NCBI GenBank assembly: GCA_903918755.1
Contig: CAIXFN010000090.1
Location: 1 to 64,000, forward strand
DNA: 64,000 bases
Reading direction: 5' to 3'
From: an uncultured Pedosphaera sp.
GTDB taxonomy: Bacteria > Verrucomicrobiota > Verrucomicrobiia > Limisphaerales > Pedosphaeraceae
Shown here: piece by piece, positions 18,453 through 28,152 of the stretch
Position numbering within the stretch: position 1 is the stretch's first letter
How the letters are laid out: each line of letters begins with the position of its first letter
The notes under the pieces: model-generated
Database searches by the model: none
Told to the model about the DNA's origin: nothing
The model's input: the letters and a program-made list of their open reading frames with translations, nothing else
Made by a program: the position numbers and the translations under genes

Positions 18453-19162
18453 ACTTCGCCGTCCTCCAGTTCCCGGCCTCGAATTGCGACCAGGATGCGG
18501 TCCATGTGCTCCGGAATGTGCTCGGGCATTCGGCGCGGCTCCTGTGGCACAAGGAAACCTCCCTGGGCGGGGCGGACGCGGTCATCGTTCCCGGCGGTTT
18601 CAGCTACGGGGATTATCTCCGGACCGGAGCCATCGCCCGGTTCAGCCCGGTGATGCAGGCGGTCCAAGCCTTTGCGGCAAATGGCGGGCCGGTGTTGGGG
18701 ATTTGCAACGGTTTTCAGATTCTGTGCGAAGCCGGACTCCTGCCGGGTGCCTTGATTCGCAATCGCTCCCTCCAATTCCGGTGCGAACACGTTTTTCTCA
18801 AGACCCTGACGCCGGATTCCGCGTTCACGAACCAGGTGCCAGACGGCAAACTGCTCCGGGTGCCCATCGCGCACGGGGAAGGCTGCTATTTTGCCGATGC
18901 CGAGACCATCGCCACGCTGAAGGCCCAAAACCGGATTCTCTGGCAGTACGTGGATGCCGCCGGCCAGCCCACTGACGCCGCCAACCCGAACGGTTCGCTG
19001 GAGAACATCGCCGGGGTGTGCAACGAGCGGCGGAATGTGGCCGGACTCATGCCGCATCCGGAACGCGCGGCCGAGGACCTCCTGGGCAGTTCCGATGGCC
19101 GGCTCATTTTCGCGAGCCTGGTCCACGCCATAACGACCAAATCGCTGGCCCAAGCCGCCTGA
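18449..19162 (+). CDS. purQ: Phosphoribosylformylglycinamidine synthase glutaminase subunit PurQ
   Basis: This 237-residue class I glutamine amidotransferase opens with [15 protein letters not shown] and [11 protein letters not shown]. It carries the nucleophile in [11 protein letters not shown] and the catalytic His-Glu pair in GLMPHPERA near the C-terminus. It releases ammonia from glutamine for PurL. The gene is translationally coupled to purS and 48 bp upstream of purL, so the operon supplies all three subunits of the enzyme. Confidence 0.96.
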   Translation: MNFAVLQFPASNCDQDAVHVLRNVLGHSARLLWHKETSLGGADAVIVPGGFSYGDYLRTGAIARFSPVMQAVQAFAANGGPVLGICNGFQILCEAGLLPGALIRNRSLQFRCEHVFLKTLTPDSAFTNQVPDGKLLRVPIAHGEGCYFADAETIATLKAQNRILWQYVDAAGQPTDAANPNGSLENIAGVCNERRNVAGLMPHPERAAEDLLGSSDGRLIFASLVHAITTKSLAQAA

Positions 19163-19210
19163 CGCCCCCGGCCCGGCGCCCCCTGAATTCACCCGCGAAC
19201 CCCCATCCCG

Positions 19211-21559
19211 ATGCCTGACCCCGTCATTACCCCCGCCCTCACCAAACAACACGGCCTGACGCCGGAGGAATTTGACCGCATCCGCGGCATTCTCGGCCGC
19301 GAGCCCAATTACACGGAACTGGGCATCTTTTCCGTGATGTGGAGCGAGCATTGCTCCTACAAGAACAGCCGCCCGCTGTTGAAGACCTTCCCGACAAAAT
19401 CGCCCAAAATTCTCGTGGGCGCGGGGGAGGAAAATGCCGGCATTATTGATATTGGCGACGGGTTGGCCATCGCTTTCAAGATCGAGTCGCACAACCACCC
19501 GAGCGCCGTGGAACCCTTCCAGGGCGCGGCCACGGGTGTGGGCGGCATCATTCGCGATATTTTCACGATGGGTGCCCGTCCGGTTTGCGCCGTGAATTCC
19601 CTGCGGTTTGGTCCGATCACCGCCCGGGAAGGCGCCCCGGCCGCTCCAGCCACGGCGGCGGTGGCGAAGAATCGCCGTTTGTTCACCGGCGTGGTCGCCG
19701 GCATTGCGCATTACGGCAATTGCTTTGGCATTCCGACCATCGCGGGCGAGGTTTATTTCGACGAATCCTACGAGGGCAATCCGCTCGTGAATGCGTTCTG
19801 CCTGGGCGTGTTGCGGCATGAACAAATCGCCCGCGGCGCCGCCAAGGGAATTGGTAATCCGGTGTTTTATGTGGGCCCCGCCACCGGGCGCGACGGCCTG
19901 GCCGGGGCGGCGTTTGCCTCCCAGGATCTGACCGAGGAATCCGCCGAGCAACAGCGGGGCGCGGTGCAGGTGGGCGATCCGTTCATGGAAAAGCTCGTCA
20001 TGGAAGCCTGTCTGGAGTTGCTGGCCACCGGCGCAGTTGCCGGGATTCAGGACATGGGAGCGGCGGGTTTGACTTGCTCCACCTGTGAGACGGCAGCCCG
20101 GGCGGGCACGGGGATCGAAATCGATCTGGCCAAGGTGCCCCAGCGGGCGCCGAACATGACGCCTTATGAGATCATGCTCAGCGAATCGCAGGAGCGCATG
20201 CTGATCATTGTTCATCAGGGTCGCGAAGCCGAGGTGAAGCGCATTTTCGACAAATGGGACCTGCCCTGGGCGGAGATCGGCACCGTGACCGACACGGAAC
20301 GCATGGTGGTGAAAAACCACGGCGTTGTGGTGGCCGAGATTGTGGCCCGAAAACTGGCGGACGAGGCGCCGGTCTATCAGCGGGAAGCCACGGAACCAGC
20401 TTATTTGCAAGCCGTGCGCGCCTTCACCCTGGCGGGCGTGGCGGATACCCAGGACCCGGCGGGTAATCTGAACACCCTGCTGGCGTGGCCAACGATTGCA
20501 TCCAAGAACTGGGTGTACCGGCAGTATGACCACATGGTGCGCGACGGCTCGGTGGTTTGCCCGGGATCGGACGCCGCGGTCATTCGAATCAAGGCAGACT
20601 CCCTGCCCACGGAAGCGGACCAGGCGACCCCGCGGCCCGATAAATACCTCGCGCTCAAGGTGGATTGCAACGCGGTTTACGTTTACCTGGATCCGTACGA
20701 GGGCGCCAAGACCGTGGTGGCCGAAGTCGCCCGCAACCTCGCCTGCGCCGGCGCGGTGCCCCTGGGTTCGACCGACAATCTCAATTACGGCAACCCGCAC
20801 AACCCGGAGATTTTCTGGCAATTGCGGGAATCCATCCGGGGCCTGGCAGAAGCCTGCCGCGCATTCAACGCCCCGGTCACGGGCGGGAATGTCAGCCTGT
20901 ACAATCAAAATCCAGGCGGACCCATCGATCCGACGCCAACCGTGGCCATGGTCGGCCTGGTGGAAAAGCCCGAGCACATCACGACGCAGTGGTTCAAGGA
21001 CGAAGGGGATGCCATCCTGCTGTTGGGAGAACCGGTGGACCGGACCGACCCCTTGTTGGGTCTAGGCGGATCCGCCTATCTCCAACGCGTCCACGGTTTG
21101 AAAACCGGCACGCCGCCGCGGTGCAATCTGGAAACGGAAGCGAATCTGCATCTCGCCCTCATCGCCCTGATTCATTCCGGCGTCGTGAAGAGCGCGCACG
21201 ATTGCAGTGACGGCGGCCTGGCGGTGGCGCTGGCCGAGTCCTGCATTTCGCGTCCGATTGCGCGGGAAACGCCCGGCTTGATCGGGGCAGACATCGACCT
21301 GACAGCGTTTGCGGACGTCCGTCAGGATGCGCTGTTGTTTGGCGAAACGCAGGGTCGGGTGGTGATTTCCGTGGCGCCCCTGCAGGCGGCCAAAGTGCTG
21401 GCGCAGGCGAAGACACTCGGAGTACCGGCCTACCGACTGGGGACGGTGGGCGGATCGGCATTGCAAATCAAGACGACTCAAGGCAGTGTTACCAGTGAAA
21501 CGCGCTCCTTGCACGACTCCTGGTGGAACGCCATTGCCCGGGCGATGAGCGCCGATTAA
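19211..21559 (+). CDS. purL: Phosphoribosylformylglycinamidine synthase subunit PurL
   Basis: The 782-residue protein is the small PurL type that needs separate PurS and PurQ. It has [12 protein letters not shown] near residue 44, the ATP/FGAR site with [20 protein letters not shown], and two tandem PurM-like halves, the second with [20 protein letters not shown] and an [12 protein letters not shown] stretch. It catalyses the ATP-dependent amidation of FGAR. Slightly longer than the B. subtilis protein (about 740 residues). It lies between purQ and purF in one operon. Confidence 0.97.
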   Translation: MPDPVITPALTKQHGLTPEEFDRIRGILGREPNYTELGIFSVMWSEHCSYKNSRPLLKTFPTKSPKILVGAGEENAGIIDIGDGLAIAFKIESHNHPSAVEPFQGAATGVGGIIRDIFTMGARPVCAVNSLRFGPITAREGAPAAPATAAVAKNRRLFTGVVAGIAHYGNCFGIPTIAGEVYFDESYEGNPLVNAFCLGVLRHEQIARGAAKGIGNPVFYVGPATGRDGLAGAAFASQDLTEESAEQQRGAVQVGDPFMEKLVMEACLELLATGAVAGIQDMGAAGLTCSTCETAARAGTGIEIDLAKVPQRAPNMTPYEIMLSESQERMLIIVHQGREAEVKRIFDKWDLPWAEIGTVTDTERMVVKNHGVVVAEIVARKLADEAPVYQREATEPAYLQAVRAFTLAGVADTQDPAGNLNTLLAWPTIASKNWVYRQYDHMVRDGSVVCPGSDAAVIRIKADSLPTEADQATPRPDKYLALKVDCNAVYVYLDPYEGAKTVVAEVARNLACAGAVPLGSTDNLNYGNPHNPEIFWQLRESIRGLAEACRAFNAPVTGGNVSLYNQNPGGPIDPTPTVAMVGLVEKPEHITTQWFKDEGDAILLLGEPVDRTDPLLGLGGSAYLQRVHGLKTGTPPRCNLETEANLHLALIALIHSGVVKSAHDCSDGGLAVALAESCISRPIARETPGLIGADIDLTAFADVRQDALLFGETQGRVVISVAPLQAAKVLAQAKTLGVPAYRLGTVGGSALQIKTTQGSVTSETRSLHDSWWNAIARAMSAD

Positions 21560-21571
21560 CGCCCCTTGAAC

Positions 21572-23032
21572 ATGCAGATCTACCCCAAACATTATTGCGG
21601 TGTCTTCGGCATTTTTGGCCATCCCGAGGCCGCGAAGCTTACTTATTACGGGCTGTACGCGTTGCAACATCGCGGCCAGGAAAGCGCCGGCATTGTCACC
21701 TGCGACAACGGCCAGTTTCACGAGCACCGGGGGATGGGGCTGGTTTCGGCCATCTTCAAACCGGAAGTCATGGCGCCGCTGACGGGCGAGCGCGCCATCG
21801 GGCACACCCGCTATTCCACGACCGGTTCCTCCCACCTGCGCAACGCGCAACCCCTCACCGGGAATTGCCGCCGCGGCCAGATCGCCATTGCGCACAATGG
21901 CAATCTGACCAACGCCGCCCAGGTGCGGGATGATCTGGAAGCCCAGGGGCTGATGTTCCAGACCACCGTGGACAGCGAGATCATTCTCAACCTGCTGGCC
22001 CAGCCCACGCTGGGGGGGCATGAAAACAATCTCATCGCCACCTGCCGCCGCATTGAGGGCGCGTATTCGCTGGCCATTCTCACAGAGCAGGAGTTGATCG
22101 GGGTGCGGGATCCGCACGGATTTCGCCCGCTCTCCATTGGCCGGTTGGACGACGCCTGGGTTCTCGCGAGTGAAACCTGCGCGTTCGACCTCATCCAGGC
22201 CGAATTCGTGCGGGATGTCGAACCAGGGGAGATTGTCATCATCGACAAAAACGGATTGCGCAGCATCAAGGCCTTCCCGGACCACCAACGCCGCGCTTTC
22301 TGCATTTTCGAGTACGTCTATTTCGCCCGCCCGGACAGCACCATTGCCAACCGCAATGTTTACAAAGTCCGCGTGGAAATGGGCCGCCAACTGGCACGGG
22401 AAAACCGGATTGAGGCCGACCTCGTGATTCCGGTACCGGACAGCGGCAATTGCGCCGCCCTGGGCTACTCCCTGGAGACGGGGATTCCTTTTGAAATGGC
22501 GTTCGTGCGCAATCACTATGTGGGCCGCAGCTTTCTGCAACCGTCCCAGCGCATCCGGGATTTCGATGTCCGCGTGAAGTTGAACCTGATCCGGGAGCTC
22601 GTGGAGGGGAAACGCGTCATCGTGGTGGATGATTCGATTGTCCGGGGCACCACCAGCAAATCCCGCGTCAAGCATCTCAAGGATGCCGGGGCCAAGGAAG
22701 TTCATGTCATGGTCAGTTGCCCGCCGCACATGAACCCGTGTGTCTATGGGATCGACTTTCCCGACCGCAGCAAACTGCTGGCGGTTTCGCACACGATTGA
22801 GCAAATCCGGGATTATCTCAGCGCGGATTCCCTGACCTATCTCTCGATCGACGGAATGGTGAAGGCCACCGGGCTCCCCCGGGAAGGCTTCTGTATGGCT
22901 TGTTACGACGGCAATTATCCGGTGCCCTATGATCCACTGGTGGACAAACACATCATGGAACGTCGCGGAGTAAGGGCCCAGGGACTGGGGGAAGACCTGG
23001 TCCGCGAAGAATTGCAGGCCAAGTTGCTCTAA
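21572..23032 (+). CDS. purF: Amidophosphoribosyltransferase
   Basis: The 486-residue enzyme makes phosphoribosylamine from PRPP and glutamine, the first step of purine synthesis. Cys9 in YCGVFGIFGH is the glutaminase nucleophile; the 8 residues before it look like a propeptide removed on maturation. The PRPP loop is VIVVDDSIVRGTTS. Cysteines in FCIFEYVYF, HMNPCVYG and FCMACYDG match the positions of the [4Fe-4S] ligands in the B. subtilis-type enzyme, so an oxygen-sensitive cluster is likely. An in-frame TTG lies 6 bp upstream, but the ATG gives the usual N-terminus. It is the last gene of purSQLF. Confidence 0.96.
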   Translation: MQIYPKHYCGVFGIFGHPEAAKLTYYGLYALQHRGQESAGIVTCDNGQFHEHRGMGLVSAIFKPEVMAPLTGERAIGHTRYSTTGSSHLRNAQPLTGNCRRGQIAIAHNGNLTNAAQVRDDLEAQGLMFQTTVDSEIILNLLAQPTLGGHENNLIATCRRIEGAYSLAILTEQELIGVRDPHGFRPLSIGRLDDAWVLASETCAFDLIQAEFVRDVEPGEIVIIDKNGLRSIKAFPDHQRRAFCIFEYVYFARPDSTIANRNVYKVRVEMGRQLARENRIEADLVIPVPDSGNCAALGYSLETGIPFEMAFVRNHYVGRSFLQPSQRIRDFDVRVKLNLIRELVEGKRVIVVDDSIVRGTTSKSRVKHLKDAGAKEVHVMVSCPPHMNPCVYGIDFPDRSKLLAVSHTIEQIRDYLSADSLTYLSIDGMVKATGLPREGFCMACYDGNYPVPYDPLVDKHIMERRGVRAQGLGEDLVREELQAKLL

Positions 23033-23126
23033 GAGAAGACGCTCATTGACCACCGCCGGGCGGTTGCAGGTAAGGGCAGCCGGGAATCAAACCCGCCGCC
23101 GAAAGCCGAACGAAGCGGGAGCACTA

Positions 23127-23186
23127 AGCGGGTTATCCGGCGTAAGAGCGAGAAATAACCCGCTGACGGCCAATTACTTGACCGTC
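23127..23186 (+). terminator. Two consecutive hairpins after purF, probable terminator region
   Basis: AGCGGGTTAT (23127-23136) pairs with ATAACCCGCT (23155-23164), and directly after it GACGGCCAA pairs with TTGACCGTC (23165-23186, one mismatch). There is no T-run, so termination may rely on Rho, or the hairpins may protect the mRNA end. The genes on both sides converge here. Confidence 0.45.
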
Positions 23187-23230
23187 GCGGTCCCGTATCC
23201 CAACCCCGCCTAACAACAGGGGACCGGTGA

Positions 23231-23389
23231 TTACTTGTTCGCCGGAGCAGCGGGGGCGGCGGGAGCGGCCGGAGCAGGAGTGTTCGTGGAAGGAGGAGTC
23301 GGAGTCGTCGTCGAGCCGCTATCGCCACAACCCGTGAGCATCGAAGCACTCAGAACGGCCAACAAACCAAAAAGGGATAATTTTTTCAT
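23231..23389 (-). CDS. Small Ala/Pro-rich lipoprotein
   Basis: This 52-residue product has a clear lipoprotein signal: a basic start (MKKLS), a hydrophobic core and the lipobox MLTGC with Cys21. The mature part of about 31 residues is only Gly, Ser, Thr, Pro, Ala and Asn (PAPAAPAAPAAPANK end), so it is a tethered, unstructured tail with no enzymatic domain. It could be an envelope spacer or a small Lpp-like anchor; no homologue is recognised. A 7-bp palindrome sits 6 bp upstream of its ATG. Convergent with purF and 53 bp downstream of recG on the same strand. Confidence 0.7.
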   Translation of the reverse strand: MKKLSLFGLLAVLSASMLTGCGDSGSTTTPTPPSTNTPAPAAPAAPAAPANK

Positions 23390-23395
23390 GTGTTG

Positions 23396-23413
23396 TGACT
23401 GATATCTCAGTCA
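23396..23413 (-). repeat. Palindrome just upstream of the small lipoprotein gene
   Basis: TGACTGA and TCAGTCA flank TATC as a perfect 7-bp inverted repeat ending 6 bp before the start codon. It may be an operator or a leader hairpin that limits ribosome access. Confidence 0.4.
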
Positions 23414-23426
23414 TTAGTTCAACACA

Positions 23427-23449
23427 AGCGAAAATTAAGATTTTACGCT
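23427..23449 (-). terminator. Possible intrinsic terminator overlapping the recG stop
   Basis: On the minus strand AGCG-T-AAAAT can pair with ATTTTCGCT around a CTTA loop, with one bulged T. The hairpin overlaps the recG stop codon. The stem is AT-rich and the T-run lies inside it, so the call is tentative. Confidence 0.3.
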
Positions 23450-25449
23450 GTACCCCCGGGCGGCGGGACCAATTTGACCGCCAGTTCCCGGGCCAGGCGC
23501 ACCAATTCACCATCCTCCGCCAGATTCCCAAATCGGAAGTCGGGCGCGCCACTCTGGAGCTGGCCCAGTAACTCTCCCGGTCCCCGCAATTTCAAATCCT
23601 CCTCCGCAATCCGGAATCCGTCGCCGGATTCCTCGAGTATTTTCAATTTGGCCCGGCCGGCCGCGTTGTCCACTCCCGCCACCAGGATGCACCAGGAATC
23701 GTGCGCGCCGCGGCCGATGCGGCCGCGCAATTGATGCAACTGGGCCAGCCCAAATTGGTCGGCATTCTCGATCACCATCACCGTGGCGTTGGGCACATCG
23801 AGGCCCACTTCGATCAAAGGGGTGGCCAGCAGCGCCTTCACCGTGCCGTCCCGGAAGGCCGCCATGACCCCTTCCTTTTCCCCACTCTTCAGCCGGCCGT
23901 GCAACAAACCCACCGCGTGGGGGGCCAGCAAGGATTGCAAACTGGCGAATTCCTTCGTCACGGCTTTCAAGCCCTTGCCCGTGTCCTCCACGCGGGGGTG
24001 GACGATGTAGGCCTGCCGCCCTTCGGTGAGCTTTTCGCGGAGAAAATCCCAGACTTTCGGTAACCGCTCCGCGGTTCGTGCAAACGTCTTGATCACCCCC
24101 CGGCCACGGGGTAACTCATCCAAGACTGACCAATCCAGCTCCCCGTAGAGCGTCAATCCCAGCGTCCGGGGAATGGGGGTTGCCGTCATCACCAGCAAAT
24201 GCGGGTAATTGCCCTTGCGCAACAATTCCTCGCGCTGACTGACTCCGAATTTGTGCTGCTCGTCAATAATGACCAAGCCCAGGCGCTGCGGGGCATAACC
24301 GGCCTCAATCAAGGCATGAGTGCCGACGGTAAGCGTGGCCCCGTTGGCCAGCAGGGGATCGTCATCCGTCTTACGCGCGCCGGTCCGCAGTTTCACAGTC
24401 AGGCCCAGGGGTTCGAACCACCTGGCAAAAGTCCGAAAATGTTGTTCCGCCAGAATCTCCGTGGGGGCCATCAGCGCGGCGTTGTAGCCGCTTTCGAGCG
24501 CCATGAGAATGGCCCCGCCCGCCACGACCGTCTTGCCCGAGCCGACGTCGCCCTGCAGCAAGCGGCGCATGGGATAGGCCCCGCCCAAGTCCTGCTGCAA
24601 TTCGCGGAGGACGCGGGTTTGGGCATTCGTCAAACCGAAGCCCAACCCGGCCAGGAAGGGTTTCATCCACCGATTGTCCCCGGCACACGGCAAACCCCGC
24701 GCCTTGGCTTCAAAGCGTCTCCGCCGGGCCAGAATGTCCCGCTGCAATTCGATGAATTCATCCAGCGCCAAGCGGCGCCGGCCGGTTTCGATGTCCGCGG
24801 GAACTTCCGGAAAATGCAATTTTTGCAAGGCTTCCGCCAGGGTGGGCCAGGGCGTCCCGGCGACGCGCGCCAAATCCGGCCAGGGGTCGGGAACCAGGGG
24901 GCCAAACTCCAACAGCGCCCGCCAAACCAGCGCCCGCAGGAAGCGCTGGGGAAGGCCCTCGGTCAAAGGATAGACGGGGGCAATCCGATTGATGTGAATG
25001 GAGCTTTCCTCGCCGCCCTCAATCACTTCGCTCTCCGGATGATCAATGGTGCGGGGTTTCAACGCCTTGGGTGTGCCGAAGACAAAGACTTCGTCATCCA
25101 TGCGGAAGTAATTGCGCATGTACGGCACGTTCCACCAGCGGCAATGCAGTCGCGCGGTGCCATCGTCGAGGATGATTTCAAACACCGATTGGCTGCCTTG
25201 CTTGAAGGTCTTGGTCCCCATGGCAACTATCCGGCCGCGGGTCGTGGCCGCTTCCTGCAGGCGCAACTCGGCGATGGTGCAAAAATGCCGCCGATCTTCA
25301 TGCCGCCGGGGGCGGTGCCGGAGCAAGTCCGCCACGGTGAAGAGCTCCAGCCGCGCCAATTGCGCCGCGCGCTCCGGGCCGACGCCGCGCAGTTCCGTCA
25401 GTGGCCGCGCCAGGGGCGGCAGCGGAGCGGGGGCGGGCGGCGCAGTCAT
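23443..25449 (-). CDS. recG: ATP-dependent DNA helicase RecG
   Basis: This 668-residue protein (from the ATG at 25449; another in-frame ATG lies at 25461) has the RecG architecture: an N-terminal wedge/OB domain with ELRGVGPERAAQLARL at about 20-35, then the helicase core with Walker A GDVGSGKTVVAGG, a DEQHKFG box, SAT-like MTATPIPRT, motif V around LLATPLIEVGLDVPNATVMV and motif VI QLRGRIGRG. RecG remodels stalled replication forks and Holliday junctions. Frame sequence upstream of the start is not RecG-like. The gene is divergent from the Ser/Thr kinase gene. Confidence 0.95.
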   Translation of the reverse strand: MTAPPAPAPLPPLARPLTELRGVGPERAAQLARLELFTVADLLRHRPRRHEDRRHFCTIAELRLQEAATTRGRIVAMGTKTFKQGSQSVFEIILDDGTARLHCRWWNVPYMRNYFRMDDEVFVFGTPKALKPRTIDHPESEVIEGGEESSIHINRIAPVYPLTEGLPQRFLRALVWRALLEFGPLVPDPWPDLARVAGTPWPTLAEALQKLHFPEVPADIETGRRRLALDEFIELQRDILARRRRFEAKARGLPCAGDNRWMKPFLAGLGFGLTNAQTRVLRELQQDLGGAYPMRRLLQGDVGSGKTVVAGGAILMALESGYNAALMAPTEILAEQHFRTFARWFEPLGLTVKLRTGARKTDDDPLLANGATLTVGTHALIEAGYAPQRLGLVIIDEQHKFGVSQREELLRKGNYPHLLVMTATPIPRTLGLTLYGELDWSVLDELPRGRGVIKTFARTAERLPKVWDFLREKLTEGRQAYIVHPRVEDTGKGLKAVTKEFASLQSLLAPHAVGLLHGRLKSGEKEGVMAAFRDGTVKALLATPLIEVGLDVPNATVMVIENADQFGLAQLHQLRGRIGRGAHDSWCILVAGVDNAAGRAKLKILEESGDGFRIAEEDLKLRGPGELLGQLQSGAPDFRFGNLAEDGELVRLARELAVKLVPPPGGTA

Positions 25450-25593
25450 GGGGGTGACCATACAAACCGGCCGCCAGCGGTTCAACGGGAATTCGGCTGA
25501 CTGGACGGCGCGGCGCGGCGGTCGCATAATAGCGACATCCGGAGTGCATTTTTTTGGTAACCACGGGCGTCCGACCACTCAGGAAGCGGGTAT

Positions 25594-27387
25594 ATGAATA
25601 CGCAACTGAATTTAAATCCGTGCCCGCAGTGCGGTACCCCCATCCCCGGGGACGCCCCGCAAGGTTTGTGCCCCCGTTGTGTCCTGGCCCGGGCCGCGAC
25701 GCCCACCGAAGGCGGATCCCCCGCCGGCGGGCGCCTGGTGGCACCGGCCCTGGAGGTAGTCGCCGCCGCTTTTCCGACACTGGAAATTCTCGAACTGCTC
25801 GGTTTCGGCGGCATGGGAGTCGTTTACAAAGCCAGGCAGCCGCAATTGGGTCGCCTGGTCGCCCTCAAACTGCTGCCGCAATCGCTGGGAGCGGATCCGG
25901 CGTTCGCCGAACGGTTCCAGCGGGAAGCCCGCTGCCTCGCCCGACTCCATCATCCGAACATTGTGAATGTTTATGAGTTCGGCCAATCCGGCGGGTTTTG
26001 CTACCTGCTGCTGGAGTATGTGGATGGCGTCAATCTGCGGCAGGCCATGCAGGCCGGCCGGTTTTCCCCGAAAGAGGCGCTCGCCATCGTCCCCGCCATC
26101 TGCGGCGCATTGCAATATGCGCATGAGCAGGGGGTGCTCCACCGCGATATCAAGCCGGAAAACATCCTGCTGGACACGCAGGGCACGGTAAAGCTGGCGG
26201 ACTTTGGCATTGCCAAGCTTTTGCGGGAACCGGGCGATACCCACGCGGAACTGACACTGACCCAGACAGGCTCGCGGCTCGGCACCCCACACTATATGGC
26301 GCCTGAACAAGTCGAGAACCCGGGCTCGGTCGATCATCGGGCGGACATTTACTCGTTGGGGGTGGTCTTCTATGAATTGCTGACGGGCGAGCTGCCATTG
26401 GGACGATTTGCGGCGCCTTCCGCCAAAGCCGACCTCGACGCCCGTGTGGATGCCATCGTTTTCCGGGCGCTTGCCAAGGAACGGGAATTGCGGCAACAAA
26501 GCGCCGGGGAGGTGCGCACGGATGTGGAGGGACTGAGCCAGGCACAACCCCCGGGTGCGGGCGGCTCGCGCGCGGTTTCGGACGCCGCTCCCAATCCCTG
26601 GCCGCACCGATTGTTCTGGCTGTTACTCGGCTTGGTCGTTCTGCCCGTGGCGGCGGTGATCGCCGCAATCCTGGCACCCATCTTGATGAAAGGCGGGGTC
26701 CGTTCCTTCGGCGGACTGATCGTCGCGCTCGTGCCCATGGTCGCCGGCGCCGCCCTCGTTTTAGGCTACCGGCAGTCCCGACCCGGGGCGGCACAAGCCC
26801 AGCCGCGGGCGGCCTGGAATCCCTGGCCGCGCCGGGTCTTTTGGTCGGTGATCGGGTTGGTGGTGTTACCGGGACTGCTGATCGTGATCGGACTGATCGT
26901 CCCCATTGTGGCGTTCCGCCAGCACCCCTTGCCACCAGCGATCGACTCGTCGCTGCCCGAGGCTGCAGATGGCGGTCTGCCCAACCCCCTGCCCGCCCCC
27001 AACGCCAAATTGCCGGCCGTGTTGCCGGCGGGCCCTTCCGGTCCGAGTCCATCGGCCCGCAAACGGCAACTCGCGGGGGAACAATTGGAAATGCTGCGCA
27101 AACAGGCAGAAGTGGGCCTAGTGGCGCCCCGGGGGCAGGAAATTCTAGGCGCTGAGCGCGACCTCGCGGTGGCGGAAGCCGAGGTGCGGGGAGATGCTGC
27201 CGCGGTTGCCGCGGCCCGCCTGACTTACGCCAACAGCATTCTGGCCATCATGCAACGCCTATTTGACAACGGCAAAGTGTCCGCCAGCGAGCTCTACTCC
27301 GCTAAAACCGCAGTGGCGGATGCCGAGATCGCCAGCCAACAATTTCCACCGGCCGGCACCAACACAGTCACGCCCCTACCGCGATGA
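25594..27387 (+). CDS. Membrane Ser/Thr protein kinase with N-terminal zinc ribbon
   Basis: This 597-residue protein starts with a zinc-ribbon-like pair (Cys10-x2-Cys13 and Cys26-x2-Cys29). A Hanks-type kinase domain follows at about 62-310: glycine loop LLGFGGMGVVYKA, ATP-binding Lys92, catalytic HRDIKPEN at 183-190 and DFG at 203-205. Hydrophobic segments around 340-430 provide membrane anchors; the C-terminal part (about 470-590) is Ala/Glu/Arg-rich and possibly coiled. The kinase domain faces the cytosol. AGGAAG 7 nt before the ATG is a good ribosome-binding site. The stop overlaps the start of an ECF sigma gene by 4 bp, so kinase and sigma factor are co-expressed and may form one signalling pathway. 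Confidence 0.93.
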   Translation: MNTQLNLNPCPQCGTPIPGDAPQGLCPRCVLARAATPTEGGSPAGGRLVAPALEVVAAAFPTLEILELLGFGGMGVVYKARQPQLGRLVALKLLPQSLGADPAFAERFQREARCLARLHHPNIVNVYEFGQSGGFCYLLLEYVDGVNLRQAMQAGRFSPKEALAIVPAICGALQYAHEQGVLHRDIKPENILLDTQGTVKLADFGIAKLLREPGDTHAELTLTQTGSRLGTPHYMAPEQVENPGSVDHRADIYSLGVVFYELLTGELPLGRFAAPSAKADLDARVDAIVFRALAKERELRQQSAGEVRTDVEGLSQAQPPGAGGSRAVSDAAPNPWPHRLFWLLLGLVVLPVAAVIAAILAPILMKGGVRSFGGLIVALVPMVAGAALVLGYRQSRPGAAQAQPRAAWNPWPRRVFWSVIGLVVLPGLLIVIGLIVPIVAFRQHPLPPAIDSSLPEAADGGLPNPLPAPNAKLPAVLPAGPSGPSPSARKRQLAGEQLEMLRKQAEVGLVAPRGQEILGAERDLAVAEAEVRGDAAAVAAARLTYANSILAIMQRLFDNGKVSASELYSAKTAVADAEIASQQFPPAGTNTVTPLPR

Positions 27388-28136
27388 GCCATCCCGCAAC
27401 TCCACCGGCAGCCCGCGGCGGTGCGTTTGTCACCACCCGGTGGAGTTGCGTCCTGGAAGCCCGTGGGGCGTCACCGGCCGCCCGCGCCGCCCTCGGGGAA
27501 TTGTGCGCGGCCTATTGGAGTCCAGTGTTTCGCTTCCTGTGTTGTGAAGGACGCAGCGAGGACATCGCGCGGGAATTGACGCAGGAATTCTTCGCCCGGA
27601 TGCTGGCGGGTGACAGTCTCGCCCACGCGGACCCGGCACAGGGGCGGTTCCGTTCGTATCTGCTGGGGGCGGTCAAACATTTCCTGGCGGATCAGCGGCA
27701 GCGGGAGGGGGCCTTGAAACGGGGGGGCGGCACGACCACCCTGCCACTGCCGGGACCGGGGGATACGGAAGTGACCGGATGCGGTGAAATCGCCGATGTC
27801 ACCGCGATGGTGCCGGACAGCTACTTTGACCGCCAGTGGGCGTTCACCCTGATGGACCGGGCTTTGACCCGGCTGGCGGAGGAAATGGCCGCAGACGACA
27901 AGTCCACCCAGTTCAATCGGTTGAAACCCTGGTTGGTCGGGGATGCGCTCGCGCTATCCCAAAGCGAGGCGGCCCGGGAATTGCGGCTCAGCGAGGGGGC
28001 GGTCAAGGTGGCCATTCACCGGCTGCGGAAACGATTCCGGGAAATCCTCCGGGAAGAGGTGGCCCAGACCATTCCGGCCGGAACCGACATCAGCGGTGAA
28101 TTGCGCTACCTCGTGGAAGTGCTGGCGACCGGTTGA
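27384..28136 (+). CDS. ECF-type sigma factor coupled to the Ser/Thr kinase
   Basis: This 250-residue protein has sigma region 2 at about 22-100 (VTTRWSCVLEARG, ELTQEFFARMLAG, GRFRSYLLGAVKHFLADQRQ) and a region 4 helix-turn-helix at about 190-235 (LSQSEAARELRLSEGAVKVA, then HRLRKRF). It is longer than the classic ECF length and has a linker of about 80 residues between the regions, which I associate with planctomycete/verrucomicrobial ECF factors encoded beside protein kinases. No anti-sigma gene is nearby, so phosphorylation by the overlapping kinase is the obvious candidate control. Target promoters are unknown. Confidence 0.85.
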   Translation: MSHPATPPAARGGAFVTTRWSCVLEARGASPAARAALGELCAAYWSPVFRFLCCEGRSEDIARELTQEFFARMLAGDSLAHADPAQGRFRSYLLGAVKHFLADQRQREGALKRGGGTTTLPLPGPGDTEVTGCGEIADVTAMVPDSYFDRQWAFTLMDRALTRLAEEMAADDKSTQFNRLKPWLVGDALALSQSEAARELRLSEGAVKVAIHRLRKRFREILREEVAQTIPAGTDISGELRYLVEVLATG

Positions 28137-28152
28137 CCGGCCGCCCCCTCAG

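Noticed and set aside
18440-20977. An 845-codon minus-strand frame opposite purQ and purL
   Set aside because: Antisense to two certain genes and rich in His/Arg/Gly; typical shadow frame.
21062-23053. A 663-codon minus-strand frame opposite purL and purF
   Set aside because: Antisense shadow of certain genes, no recognised motif.
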